Source: Argopecten irradians (Eukaryota; Mollusca; Bivalvia; Pectinida; Pectinidae). From it: a stretch of DNA of 64,000 nucleotides. A model generated the notes under the pieces. It did no database searches, was not told where the DNA came from, and saw only the letters and a list, made by a program, of their open reading frames with translations. The stretch lies in the NCBI RefSeq assembly GCF_041381155.1, contig NC_091141.1, positions 24,014,828 to 24,078,827 on the forward strand, read 5' to 3'. This document shows positions 38,201 through 50,246 of the stretch, piece after piece (the stretch's first letter is position 1; each line of letters starts with the position of its first letter). The position numbers and the translations under genes are program-made.

Positions 38201-41200
38201 TGCATTGTGTGCTTGCTTTGACGAAATTCACAAATGATTGAAAAGTCTATAAGTCAATAACATGACTTTCTCATCTTATTATGGTTTTAAGTAGAAAATG
38301 CTCCGCTATGCCGGTTAAATTTCAATATCTGATACTAAAATACTAGCATTTCCATAACAACACGTACTAATTGCATATTTGTTTTCTGTGCCAGGTTGCC
38401 GCTTTCCTATTATATCTAAAGGATGATGTTGACTATGCTATGAGAAGAAAGAGGTTATTTTACCGCGTAAGTAAGGACACCCTGGAGTATGAAAAAGGCT
38501 TCCCACAGGTAAGTCGTTTACTGTAAGAATGTTTGTTTTCGAGATAGGTTATTTCACGAGTGTTTCTTGAGTAACTCAGAATGACGTTGACGGGATCTAG
38601 GTTGCCTTATAAAGTAAAAAATCTTCGAAGAAATATCCGATGGCGTTTGAACTGACGATTCACACTATTTGCCAATAAGCACGAAAATAAACGTACCACG
38701 CCACAAAGCGGATTTGTACCGTATTTAGCAACTTTTGGTTACATGCAGTTGATATTTGTTTTTGTTTAAACGTTGCGCCACACTTGCATTTTTGTAATGG
38801 CAAAAAATAATTTCCGCTCATATGATAAACTGCCGAATACCTCCAGCAGGATATTACTGAGCCCATAGGTTGATGATGTTGTTCTTCTCTCAAATGTTCT
38901 CCGACAATAATTCCACAGACGCGATCATATAGGACAAAATAAACCAAAACCAGTTGCTGAAGAATATGAAAATATATAAATTGTAGTATTTCCATTTGAA
39001 CTTTGCGATATGGGCAAAATGTTTATTATGAACTGACTGAAAAATTAAACCAAAATAAGAAAAGGATGTCAAAACGAGGCTTATGAAAGGAAACAGGCCA
39101 TCCTGTATCTCTTTTAAGATACACATCAATCGTTTGCTGGTCTAGTCTAGACATGTTTTCTGGTTTTTAATAAACGATTCAGAGTCCTGAAGCTGAAACA
39201 TATTTCTCTTTTTTTCACATTCTATCATTATAGCAAAAATATAAAGAATTAAGTAACGCATAATTGATTTTTTTTAATATATTGATAATTTTATCCTAAC
39301 ATAATTTACAGCCTGACCACTGGAATTTCGATTTAAAAGCTTTTGCACTATAAATCAGGTAAATGCAGGCCTGTAATGACTATACGACGATGAGACAGCT
39401 ATAAGATAAAAGGTTATACGATAGATTAGTGATATCCAAGAGGGAAATTAATTACGACGGCTGACAAGGATGTTATGGAGTAATGCATCTAACTATAGAA
39501 TTATATATGCTTCCTCGTCATTTACGCAGCATCTATCTATAATCTGAAACAACAGCACTGGCAAAACATGACCATAAGTCCTGGTGTCTGGGAAGCTTGG
39601 AGTTTGCGCTCACTTGAAAATATATTACTGGAAATTAGAAAATCCTTTTTATGCTATTATAATTTGGTGTATAGTGTCATTGTTTGTTCCTTTAAAACTG
39701 CAAACCAACAACATGTCATTTCGCATAGCGTTTGTACATTAGGTGAGTAGTTCCGATTTTGTTGGTTTGTGTGTTTTGTTTCTATTGCAATTTACATTGG
39801 ACCTAAACTCCGATCTACATGTTGGATTACACAGGTAACCGTGGCAACCGTGACAGGTGTATACCATTCTGACTCTCTGTAACGTTTGCTTCTTGTGTCT
39901 ACCTGGACTAAGAATTTTTTCATTTGCATAAAACTGTCTCTTTCGTTTTACATTTTTGGGAATTTAGAGTTACCAAGATGGCAGTAGCCATCAAAAGCTC
40001 CTCAAAAGTTTGTATCTGTTTAAAATTTAAAATTTTCTTTATCGAGGATAAAATAGACGGGTTACTGGAGGTAAAGGTAGCGGTATAGAATAAGGCAATG
40101 TTTCTATGATTTCACAATATAGCAATAGGGAACATGCTATCAGCCTCCTTTGAATCTACAGACATATTCATTGCTTTTTATATACAACATAATGTCAAAG
40201 ACATACTAATGCTACAGAGAGAACATAAAATGTTCTACATTTTATATGTACGTTTATAAAGTCCAGTCTATGGATCCCACCCGTGAGTGAAGAAACATGT
40301 TTTCTATACCAAAACGGTCTTTATAGATATGTCGTCATTTCGAGGCCTTTTCAAGCATGTGTTCTTGATTCTTGGTAACAGGGGCAGGTTATACTTAAAA
40401 TTCAAATCGAATGTCTTTTTTCCCGATCAAGATGTGTCATGTAACGGTCCTCAAATATATATTTTCATAAACATTATGACATCGTATTGTATGGAATACA
40501 GTGTATATGTCATAAAACTCCGCGTAGTCCCTGAGATAACAATCGCGATCAGGTGTTTTTTTAGGTTTCCGTCATTTCCCCAAGTTTCTGCCCGAAAGAA
40601 ATAGCAATTTAGGCTATATCGTAAGATATTGTAATTGTCTTCAAATGTCAAAACCAGCTGCCTAGAAGAAACAAAATCATGCTTTGACAAATTTTAAGAT
40701 TTACAATCAACTCGATACCATTGATTTGTTACAATTTTGTCTTGGTTAAATGCCAACTTCAATAAGGAATGGGATGTTATTATTTTTTTATTTTAAAACC
40801 TTTTTAAGAAACGGAATTATTATACATTGGGTAATGTTATGTGTTTTATTTCTAGGAGTTCCTGTAGTTTAAAGAATATGTCATTTATATTCAATTATTA
40901 ATGCAGTTTTAAAATATCTTTTTTATAAAATACATAATTTATATTGATAGGAAATTCCATTATATTTTTATTTCATAAATTTTAATCTTTGCGATCTTGT
41001 TTTGAAATGGAATTCACTAAACACTAAGTTCATTATTGTAGCCCGCGGAAGTTAGTTTTCAGGATACGGCTTTCGGTGAAAACGCCAAAATATTATCGAA
41101 ACCGCGATCCTAATTCGGTAACAATGTGCACTACTGTAAGTTCACTATCAATGCATCTGTATCGTAATATTATACCTCCCACGAAAGAACAAAATAAATC

Positions 41201-41636
41201 TCATTATTTTCTTTATTCATTGAATCGTCCTTCTGCAATCTTTCTCTCTCTCTCTCGCTTTTATTTTATTTTTTTGGGGGGTGGGGGATCACTAATACTC
41301 TTTGACGTTAATTGACATCATGACATCAATAAACAGGAATGATTTTAAATCTTCTAGGTTTGTTTCTGTTTATAAATTGTCTGTGTATTTGATGTCTACG
41401 TTTATTAAAAAAAAAATTATATTAAGTAACAGCATTTGTCTGTTCCACAGGACATTGTAGAAGACCTTGCGAAGCAGTACGGCCATAAGGTACTTGAGCA
41501 CAATCGTGACTACATGGCCGTCGTTCAAGCCATTGCCAGGAAACCCAGCACAGGGGAGATAACTGCATTCTCGGACGAAAGGAAAATCTCGGGAAAAGCG
41601 AAATTCTTAACTGAGGAGGTTGAAGTGACGTTTTAG
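26215..41636 (+). CDS. GGT: Gamma-glutamyltransferase (glutathione hydrolase)
   Basis: Thirteen exons: 26215-26249, 26635-26868, 27817-27914, 28260-28385, 29915-30125, 31403-31563, 31968-32114, 32667-32809, 33015-33205, 33881-33950, 37551-37691, 38395-38508 and 41451-41636. Phases join without a break into 618 aa. The enzyme is a membrane ectoenzyme that removes the gamma-glutamyl group of glutathione. A cytosolic N-terminus of about 33 residues and one anchor helix (about 35-57) make it type II. Family marks are [14 protein letters not shown] (about 75-88), substrate-binding Arg142 in [19 protein letters not shown], the autocleavage/nucleophile Thr427 in [17 protein letters not shown] (Glu466, Asp469), PLSSM (485-489) and the Gly509-Gly510 pair. 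Cleavage before Thr427 would give chains of about 426 and 192 residues. All recognised catalytic residues are present, so it should be active. The exon 10/11 junction is shorter than I expect (see findings). It could be a GGT1- or GGT5-like paralogue; the substrate is not distinguished here. Confidence 0.95.
27208..27521 (+). repeat. Perfect 154-bp tandem duplication in GGT intron 2
   Basis: The unit starting GTAGTGTATATCACTATTGT at 27211 recurs at 27365 with no difference that I can see, through ATTGCATGATTCT. The lack of differences points to a very recent duplication or an assembly artefact. The unit has TGACGTCAC and an inverted pair around CAATTAATTATTG. Confidence 0.85.
28014..28062 (+). 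repeat. Short direct repeat, about 23 bp x 2
   Basis: GCCAAACAAAAACAACGTAT followed by TGT occurs twice in a row in GGT intron 3, just after exon 3. Confidence 0.7.
28695..28855 (+). repeat. MITE with GGGCAGATAAC end in GGT intron 4
   Basis: Runs from GAGGGACTATCCTGGCGGG to AAGGGCAGATAACTATGTAA. It has the family core (CTTCACGTCGCTTTGTCTGG, ACATTACGCATGCATC, GACATCACA). Same family as 2518 and 42283. Confidence 0.5.
30970..31150. repeat. Probable MITE with GCGAAAATAT motifs
   Basis: Between CCGGTTAATTTATCGGG and CCGCGAAAATATGAC lies an interior with TTCGCGATTTCGCGG and ACGCGAAATAATGAG. The ends form a loose inverted pair (gatattttcgcg / cgcgaaaatatg). Similar cgcgaaa-rich stretches occur near 44700-45000 and 53190-53370. 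In GGT intron 5. Confidence 0.35.
34235..34350 (+). repeat. MITE fragment in GGT intron 10
   Basis: Runs from GTTATCTGCCCTTGCAGATAG through TTGTGACGTCGTTTGTTTGC to CTCACAAAATAATCGCCAG. It matches the left part of the element at 42283, so it is a partial member of the GGGCAGATA family. Confidence 0.45.
35030..35125 (+). repeat. SINE fragment in GGT intron 10
   Basis: Contains GAGTTCGAATCTAGATAAG (box B), then TACTAGGTACTGACCGCAT and GGTTTTTCTCTCGGTA. These are the same blocks in the same order as the SINEs at 5688 and 17271. The 3' tail is missing. Confidence 0.45.
41244..41290 (+). repeat. TC-rich and G-rich simple sequence
   Basis: A (CT)n run (TTTCTCTCTCTCTCTCGC) followed by T and G runs (TTTTTTTGGGGGGTGGGGGA) in the last GGT intron. 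Confidence 0.7.
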
Positions 41637-42282
41637 TGAGACATTAGCTCAGTAATTGATTTTACGTACTCAAATTATCCAGATTATCATTAATACAGAT
41701 AAAACATAAATGAAAACCATGGGTTTTTTTTCAAAAAAGAAAAAATAGAGATACAAACACGGGGTAACTGCATGGCTCAATTAAACATAATGTAGTTGTA
41801 GTTGTTGTTATATTTCATTGTATCTAACAAAGTTGTTTTCACATTTTATCATTTAAAATTAATAGAGACAAATACGCTCTATATACAGTAAAAGTTTGCA
41901 ATTTAGTTTGTGAATAGATTATAGAATATAAGACGAGTTAACGACATCCTTGTCAGTTGTGTGTTTATATTATAGGAATTATAAGTAAATATTTGATTTA
42001 TTAAAGTGATATGAATTGGAAATTCAACTTATGACCGTGCCTTTGATGAGAGGAGGCATATATTTAAATAAATGAAACGCATAAATACTATGACATATAT
42101 ATGTATTCTGTTTTTAATATCAACCATTTGATAAGGATTCAAATATATATCTTTTACTTTGTTCTTGACTCGAGTTCCGATAGGAATAATTTGTCTTGCA
42201 TCTTGATACCTAAGTTTTTACAACAGCTAACATATAAGACTGTATATAGTCGCTTCACACTGCAAGGATTCCATATTTGCAT

Positions 42283-42440
42283 GTAAGCAAGTTATCTGCC
42301 CTTTGGGGTAGGAATTGATTGTGACGTCATTTGTTTGTGAGCGTAACGTCAAATGACTTCAAATTAACGTAAGTTTCATTCACAAAATAATGACATCACA
42401 GTGAAAATCTACCTGCAAGTAAGGTAAATCTGTAATATAA
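42283..42440. repeat. MITE of the GGGCAGATA family
   Basis: Runs from AAGTTATCTGCCCTTTGGGG through TTGTGACGTCATTTGTTTG and GAGCGTAACGTCAAATGAC to ATGACATCACAGTG and AAATCTACCTGCAAG. Clearest left end of the family. About 650 bases downstream of the GGT stop. Confidence 0.5.
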
Positions 42441-42589
42441 CGGGAAACAATTAAAGATTCATAACAATCACAGCGTTGTTTGGTGTAAGGAGAAGCTAGT
42501 AGATGGTTGACGACTATCAACCAGTTACAACAGAAAACTAAAACATTTTAAATATCCAATACATTAGCCTTTACTAGACAGTGAATAAC

Positions 42590-42641
42590 ACAGCTGATGA
42601 TATTTAAGGCATATGACAGCTGATGATATTTAAGGCATATG
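42590..42641 (+). repeat. 26-bp perfect tandem repeat, two units
   Basis: ACAGCTGATGATATTTAAGG plus CATATG occurs twice back to back (42590-42615 and 42616-42641). Confidence 0.8.
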
Positions 42642-42774
42642 AAAGTTATGATATATCGGAGACAACCGAGTAGATTGATGTTGTTGTTTTGTTTTTTATT
42701 TAGGTTCGACAACAATTATTTGTGTCGCATACTTTGGTCTTTAACCATGTCTTCAAGATACGACATTATACAAA

Positions 42775-42966
42775 TATTAACTTTTTGAAGGTGAATACGA
42801 GGATTTGTTAAACCTTTGATAGGTGATATTACCCTTGGCCCGAGGTCGAATACCAGGAAAATTTTTAAACCTGAGAAAGATGATATTCCCCGAAGCCGAA
42901 GGCCGAGGGTAATATCACCTTTCAAAGGTTTAACAAATCCTCGTATTAACCTGCAAAGAGTCAATA
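42775..42966. repeat. Foldback MITE with 75-base arms
   Basis: The left arm contains AATACGAGGATTTGTTAAAC and AGGTGATATTACCCTTGGCC. The right arm mirrors it (GGCCGAGGGTAATATCACCT ... TAACAAATCCTCGTATTAA). Arms are near-identical, with a loop of about 43 bases (42849-42891). This is among the best-preserved foldbacks in the window. Confidence 0.75.
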
Positions 42967-44711
42967 TTTGTTTTGTTATATGAAATGGGACAACGACAAA
43001 AGTTTGTCTACTTGGAACAATTTTGAAGCAAGGACAGTGCAATGACTAATCAAACAAAATATCAAGAAAAACTTCATTCACGTATCCTCATTAGGTGAAT
43101 TTTAGTACTTCTGCTGTACTTCTTCACAATATAACTCTAACATATAGATGCATTTAAAATGTGTTAAAACATCTTTCCTAATCCTACCTCACTGCTGTCT
43201 GCCATGTTGGATTTGGCTATTGCCCGATGATGGCCAATGCTCTATTTCGATTGGTCAAAAATGTGGAAAAGACAGGGTATTCTTTGTGTCTATTTATAGC
43301 CAGGTTACAAGATTTGCAATGTCAACCTCTGAACAAGTATTCATCGGTCTCATGTTGACATCGCATTTTGTCAAGACCTGGCCGAGCGGTCTAGACAAAT
43401 TAGAGAACGGAAAAGCTCAGAGTCATATACCAATCAGCTTTATTGCGTTATCACAGACTTTTATCAAATGTAATAAAATAATTTTCGTTTGAAATTTCAG
43501 TATCTTCTATTCACTAAAGCTTAACTTGTTGATGTAAAGTTCTACATTGACATCAAACTGATGATAATTATTTTTGCACATCAAAGCTGTCCCTTAGCTG
43601 AAATAAGGTACTGGTAAATTTATAGGTATATTTACACTGGCATAATCACATTTAAAGTCATTGAGTCTATGCTTTCAAGTACGTTTTTAATAACAATGCT
43701 CATATTGTAAGTGTATGGTACTAGAATGAAAGTGTTCCGACGTTCTACCACTTGCCTTCTCCTGGGTTTTAGTCTGTATCGATCTTTACGAGGGGTATGT
43801 CTTCCTTAGGTCGTCTGACGTTCTTTATCTAGCTCCGTATACAATTTCGACAAAATAAGGCCTTAAAATATAAAAAATAATATAGTTGTTAATCTGTAAA
43901 ATGTGCATGTATTAACATTCATTTATAGTCAATTTGTAGATTTTTAAGATTTCAGTGTGTTATCGAAATAATTCGGAACTTATTCATGTTTCTACCACTG
44001 TAACCCGCGCTATTTTTTCACATCAAGCAAGCATTTTTTGTCCAAATGCACCTTCGGATAAACCAAAATAATGTTCATTCGATACAATTCATTCAGGTTT
44101 ACTATTAAAAAGCATTTCAATCTAACATACAACTCTTCACAATATAATTTTCCAACAAAGACAAGAATAAGTGTACATTATCTTAATCTTATTTCGAATG
44201 CGATAATGTACCAGCACATATAGACCTATTAAAATTACGGCTTTCTCAAATTGTTGAATGATTGAATCAGTAAGAAGAGAGTAATATTTATTTGGATAAC
44301 ATTTTGCTGTGTCCTTCGAAGCGGACCTATATTGAATTTATTTTAGAATAAAATTCGATTACGTTTGCTATCCATCACGGTTTCATTGACAGAATGCATT
44401 ACAACCAGCATCAATAGTAATAGGAATTAATACAAAGCTTACTGTTTATAAAATGATATTGGCTGTTGTTGTACATATGTAGTATTTGTTGGTAACTTTT
44501 AAACTAAATAGAGATATTATTTGCTGATTTGAATGGATGGAATTATAATAACGTGTATGTTTTTTCTACATGAACACGAAACATACTTTCTACAGTCCTT
44601 TATGTATTTGATTGCGATGAGCCCGGCATATATTTATTCAGCTTTATTTAGTTTATAGGAAAATTGCATTTTTAACATTATAACAATATAGCGTTAAAAT
44701 TGCTGTTTATT

Positions 44712-44835
44712 ACTTTAATTTTGCGAGATACAACTTTCTGCGTAATTTTGCGAAATCTTTTTGCGTAATTTTGCGGGATACATCTTTTCGCGTAATTTTG
44801 CTTGATACATCTTTTCGCGTAATTTCCTCGAATTC
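44712..44835 (+). repeat. Minisatellite, ~27-bp unit, about four copies
   Basis: The unit GCGTAATTTTGCGGGATACA plus TCTTTTC is repeated with changes (tgcgtaattttgcgaaatc, gcgtaattttgcttgatac, gcgtaatttcctcg). The sequence is imperfect and likely old. Confidence 0.65.
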
Positions 44836-47800
44836 AATTGTTTCGCAATTATACAGTAAGACTCCTCATCGCAGACTTGTTCATTTGTGACTATTTCGAA
44901 AATGACTATGTATACACGAAAATGAAGTGATTTACAGTAGCCATTAGAAAGACCATTTGTGTAGGTTTGAGAGAAAACGCCGTCGTGACAACGAAATCTA
45001 TCAAAATAAAATGCTTACACACATTTTTACAGATATTTCTGTTGCCTAAAATGGTCATAATCGATTTAGATTGTCCTTAATGTCATTCTCGTAAATGTGG
45101 ACATGGCCGTAATGAAAGTGATTTGTGGACAATTTCGATAAGCCTTTTGGTTAGGAGCACTTAGCTAAGCCGAAGGTCTCTGGTCCGCTTCTTCCGTGAA
45201 ACTCTTCTTAATGACAGCAATAATTTATCAGAAAACGACGAATAGGGTTATCACCATTCCTCCAGATACTATAGAGATAATTGACTGTAATTGTTCAAAT
45301 ACAACATACACATTGTAAAGAAGGAAATAGCTCGTCAGAAGTAATATCTCCTTTACTGTTGGGAAGTCAAATCGAGTTCATCTCGTCATTACTCATACGG
45401 ATATGGAAACCATCAAAGAAACAAGCTTTGTGTACATTGAAGAATTCTTAGTGGTAATCTTTAAAAAACCTTAGAAATAGCTTTAGTATTTATTATTTAT
45501 TAAAGCTCAATTGATAACGAACTTTATTTTCCCATATAACAAGAACACACTATTTCAAATGGATATACTAGTAGGTCAAACAAGGATTTGAATTAAAAAT
45601 CACATAGTAATTTTTCGAACTTTACCGGCTCATCGATATCGTAGGGGTTACTATCCCTGTCGTAGCAGTCTTTGGCATCCGGGGTGAATATACCGACAGT
45701 TATATAGTTTAACATGGAATATCGAGAACGACTTTTCTAATAAGGAGAAAAATGTTTGAAATGTCCATATTTATATTATTTAAGGAAACGTTAACGTCGT
45801 CGATAATTGTTATCTACAGATGCAAAAATACCGTGTTTATGCTTCTGTGGAATTAATATAAAAAGCAATATAGAATATGCACAATTATATATATTATTAT
45901 TGATGGAAATCTAAATAAGAGATTATTGTCTTTGTTATTGGTTAAGAAGACCTATCAATTCTGTAATATCCAATCAGCGTTTAAACATAACAGTGTTTTC
46001 GACATATTTAAACGACGTTGGTTACTTACGATTTACCGTCGATTAGTCGCACCTCTCGGTGATTGTGACGTCACAAAAATCACATAAAATATGGTGTCGC
46101 AACAACCAAAGGGTGGAACAAATCGACGGTAAATTGTATTTTACCCAAGTCGATTTGGCATATCGAAACAGGCGTATTAGAGTAGCATGGGAATCAAAGT
46201 TATACTCATTAACGGCGAAGCCAGAGTATTACCATGTCGCCTAGATATATGGCTTTTGCGATACATGTCGATGTATAAGCTTACTTTCAAGATTTCCCAA
46301 TACCATAAAGGTTTCCGGAAAAGTCGTCCTTACAATTTACATCAGGCCTCATGTTAAGCGTGTCTGTCATGCGAATCCATACATACGTGTTTAAATGATA
46401 CTAAAACGGTTCCTAAATAAATGGAATCCTCACATGTACACAGATATATCGATGTTGGTTCTCTTGACGGATCTACGGGACTGACCCAATATGTCTGTCG
46501 GCAGCACAAAACAGTAAGTTAAACACGGTATACAAAGTATATGCAATATGCATATATATACATATACTACATTATCTATTTTCAAAAGACGTAAATTAAA
46601 TTTCATTTTAAATATATGTTGATCGGAAATGAGGCATATAGATAACCAGCTTTCAAAATGCACATATTAATTATTTAATATGAAGTTTTTTATTTGGTGA
46701 CGTCTTTCTTCGAATCGTCAGCCTCTAAAAATTTCAAATAAATTTCCAATTGAAATATTTGTTTAAAATGCTTATAGAAGCCAAAGATTTATCGAAAGCT
46801 GTTTGGTTGCTATGTACATTGATTTTACTCGTGCCATTAGTTGTAATTTGAGTTTAACAAACTTCAAATTTATATCCGCATCGTCCGCATATTTATAAGT
46901 GCAAAGAACAATGATATCTAACGAGGGTAATTGATGGGTGTTTTCAATGTTCAATAAAAGAGTTATGATTGGATAACAAAACAAATGGGTCGGAGGCGCT
47001 CCTCGGATACTGCTGTAAATCACGTGGCTATCAGTAGAGTGATTATCTGCACACGACACTTCCATTACGTCAAGTCACGCTTGACTGACGCCACTTCTAT
47101 CGTCGGCTGATGTTCTGTATCAGATAGCAGTAGGAGTGTATATAACGACAATGAGACTGATTAAGAGATACGCAGAGGATGTTTGTCGCGAATTTTTGTC
47201 TTCCTGTTTGTTTGGCTCGTAAAGCACAAAGTATCGTTTGACTGGATGATTATTCGGACAAATTACACTACCAAAAGAAGCTAATATTTCTCTCGTTTGG
47301 TATCAACGCAATAACGTGTTATTTCAATACAACTTAAACTGTATCCAACGTTCATCTGACCTAATTCTGTAATGTTGTTGTTAATGATGCCGTCAAAACA
47401 GGCTTGCCATTCCGAAACATCTGGTTTTAATTTAAAACATTAACCAACATTGACATCTCGTATATTTTGCATTGCACTAGCGAAAAAAATGCCTATATAG
47501 TATTGCCGTTAATTCAGGAATTACATGGTTTGCAGTTTAAAAGGTATTGTTCAAATTGTGAAAATTTTGATAAATAAGTAGCAGATAAATTTTATATGCA
47601 CCTTTTGGCAAAACAAGGAATGTTCATTTTTGAAAGATACGCTTTCTCGATTTGTGGCAATTATTGACCCGAGAGAATAATTAGGATTTAGGATTTTAGA
47701 GGCCTGATTCAAACACGCGTTGAACCTCCTTATTATATTAAGTATACCTAAGAAATGATGGATGTAAACAGGGTCTTAAACCTTAATCAATTAAACAATC

Positions 47801-47984
47801 AATAAAAAAGGAATTGATAGTTGCTCTATAAGACAGATGCCAACTAGAAGTATCTGCGAAACAAGTTTCCTAGGAATACCTAACCTTAGGCAAACCCAAT
47901 AAATTTATATTCTAAATGGAAATGAAAAGTTCAACGAACTCCATCTAGATCGCCTATCCATATGTTGTTGTTGTTGTTTTGGTG

Positions 47985-48060
47985 GTTTTTTATCTCTTGG
48001 TTGACTGGTTGGTTAATTTATTATCTGACCGTCCTATTAACAGCCATGTTGATTTAACAC
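47985..48060 (-). repeat. SINE tail fragment
   Basis: On the plus strand, GGTTGGTTAATTTATTATCTG and then GACCGTCCTATTAACAGCCA. This is the reverse complement of the SINE tail (ctgttaataggacg) seen at 17450. Confidence 0.4.
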
Positions 48061-48165
48061 AGCTTCCAGTGAATGCGTCGTGTTGTGTGTATGTGTGAAG
48101 TGATTTGTTAGGAGACTGCAGTATGTTGGTGTTGTGACTCTTGAAACAATGGTACCTTTGCCTTT

Positions 48166-48470
48166 TTATGGTGCTGGCTCACTAAAGCATGTCGCCAGAG
48201 CATACACATACACCCCTAGGTCACATTATACTGACAATGGGCGAAGCAGTCGTCCCTCTCCCTTTTATTGAGCGCTGGCTCACTAAAGCATGTCGCCAGA
48301 GCATACACCCCTAGGTCACATTATACTGACAATGGGCGAAGCAGTCGTCTCTCTCGCTTTTGTTGAGCGCTAAACAGGAACAGCGCAATCCACTTTTATA
48401 GACTATGGCGTGTCTTGGCCAGAAAACAGAACCCAGAGCCAACACAACAAGGTCGATCGTTCAACCAGAG
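48166..48470 (+). repeat. Tandem-core repeat, ~100-bp unit x 2 plus flank
   Basis: The unit CTGGCTCACTAAAGCATGTC, GCCAGAGCATACAC, CCCTAGGTCACATTATACTG, ACAATGGGCGAAGCAGTCGT occurs at 48171-48271 and 48272-48365, the second copy about 7 bases shorter. A flank follows with GACTATGGCGTGTCTTGGCC and AGAAAACAGAACCCAGAGCC. A core repeated inside a unique flank is the layout of bivalve 'pearl'-type or Helitron-associated elements. That assignment rests on memory of the layout. Confidence 0.6.
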
Positions 48471-49476
48471 ACTAAAAGTACCCGGTAAGTAAGTCAATAC
48501 GAAGACAAGATACTATCCTTACCGCATTATACGATCATGTCATAATGGCAACAAGAAAAAATCTAGCGCCATACCTGCAGGACATATCATAATTCTACAT
48601 ACTGTGTCTAAAATCCTCTGGGTTATTATCGTCACATTTTACTATTATTTTGCCCTCGGGAAATATTATCTTTCTTGAGCGAACAAAGATCCATATACTA
48701 AGTTACTCAGTCAAAGGCGGTAGATATATCGTGTCTATGACAAGCGGTTCTGGTTTATTTTCATTAACTCAGTTTTTGTCTATTCGGCATCCATTATGCA
48801 AATGAATTCCATTTTAAAGAAGGCAAAACTAATCAGAGTGTTAACCATTCACAATGTTTTAATTTTCCCTTGAACGACCTAGACATGATTAAATGAGGTT
48901 TTTCATTTGTCTTTTAAAACAAACCAAAATCTTGAAATTTGATTAAATCGTGTAGCCACTAATAAGTAAAAACAAACATTTTGATTATCATGTTGTTTCT
49001 AACACCTTTCTTATTAAGCAGATCTGTATGTTAAAAATTCATGGTAGCGAAACGTCTGTTTCGTTTGTGGTAAAAATGCATTCAGAACATCAATACAGCC
49101 ACGGTATATAGTATCTGATGCAGATTACACTAATCTCTGTTAGTATCTAATCTGTACAATTCTCCAAAGTCTTGAAGAAAATCGCCGTTGCAAAAGGAAT
49201 ACGCTATTGTTTATATATTCATCTTACTTTCACCTGTAAAGTGTAATTAAGCATTTGCTAATTAAATTGTGTCCGTATTTTTAAAAACCTTATTATCAAT
49301 TGCTAAATAGAAACCTAATGGAATTAACCAATTAAGATATTTGGCATGTGGAATTGAAAGACAAGTTTACAAGTAATTCCTAAGGGTTTCGTTTTCTGAT
49401 GAACAACAAAAGACCTTAAAGTCCCAATATCCATATTTGTCTTATTTTTTCATGACTTTTGAAATTTTGAATTTTG

Positions 49477-49507
<31 letters not shown>
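49477..49507 (+). repeat. Poly(A) run, 31 bases
   Basis: Uninterrupted A run. Open frames that read through it are low-complexity artefacts. Confidence 0.9.
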
Positions 49508-49509
<2 letters not shown>

Positions 49510-50111
49510 TCTGTTGTAAATCATGCAGAGACAGGGCAAAATCGAAGTCAAGATGAGCGATAATGAATCGGAAACTTTTGAAAAAAATCAAATAAATATT
49601 GAATATATCTAGATGGGTCCCATTTAGTCGAACAACGTAACGTCGTTTGACTGATGTAACTTTGTAACGTTTGTCCGATGTCTCTCGAGAACGGGTCATG
49701 AACTGTCATACTTTCGTTAGGCAATAATCATAACTTATATGGTGTCCAGTTTCAAATGGAGGCATGTTTACAAGCATCGACTTTCAATAACTGGAACCAA
49801 AGTTGTTACGAAATTATTTTAATTTTTTTTTATATCTTAATTTCAACTACATCTTAAAATACTAACAATATCGTGGTCGAATCTGACTTGACTTTCTGTT
49901 GATAGTTACATTATCACAATGTACGTATAGTATGACTTTAAAACAATATCTAAAAAGATATTCTAACCGAGAATAAATGAACGAAACAAAGGTCAATGAA
50001 AATCCAGTGTGTTTATCCTTATATTGTTTATGTTTCATTTTGCTGATTTTATGATAAACATAGGACAAAAGACAATATGTAACACTGGCAAGAAAATAGG
50101 ATTGGTACGGG

Positions 50112-50131
50112 TTTTTTTTTTTTTTTTTTTT
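50112..50131 (+). repeat. Poly(T) run, 20 bases
   Basis: Uninterrupted T run ending about 7 bases before the MITE at 50139. It may be the A-tail of an element inserted on the minus strand. Confidence 0.85.
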
Positions 50132-50138
50132 AAGTTTA

Positions 50139-50246
50139 GGGCCCGGCACCATCAAACTATTCTAAGACAGATTTTTACTCAAGTATATGATTTTACATAG
50201 GCTTATGTAAACAATCTGTCTGAGAAAGTTTTATGGTGCCGGGCCC
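50139..50246. repeat. Compact MITE, 108 bp
   Basis: The ends GGGCCCGGCACCATCAAAC and GTTTTATGGTGCCGGGCCC are inverted repeats. Inside, AGACAGATTTTTACT pairs loosely with AACAATCTGTCTGAG, so most of the element could fold on itself. Confidence 0.75.

Noticed and set aside
42590-42641. Direct repeats considered as a CRISPR-like array
   Set aside because: Only two adjacent units with no spacers, in a eukaryotic context.
43378-43402. Leu/Ser tRNA-like A box (TGGCCGAGCGGTCTAGAC)
   Set aside because: No matching box B or cloverleaf within 90 bases.
43148-43492. 114-codon plus-strand open frame
   Set aside because: No signal peptide, domain or splice context; sequence bias looks like AT-rich non-coding DNA.
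45145-45200. tRNA-like or SINE-head-like sequence (TTGGTTAGGAGCACTTAGC)
   Set aside because: Too degenerate and lacks the SINE body seen elsewhere in the window.
49442-49699. Open frame with a long phenylalanine run
   Set aside because: Translation of a 31-base homopolymer, not a protein.
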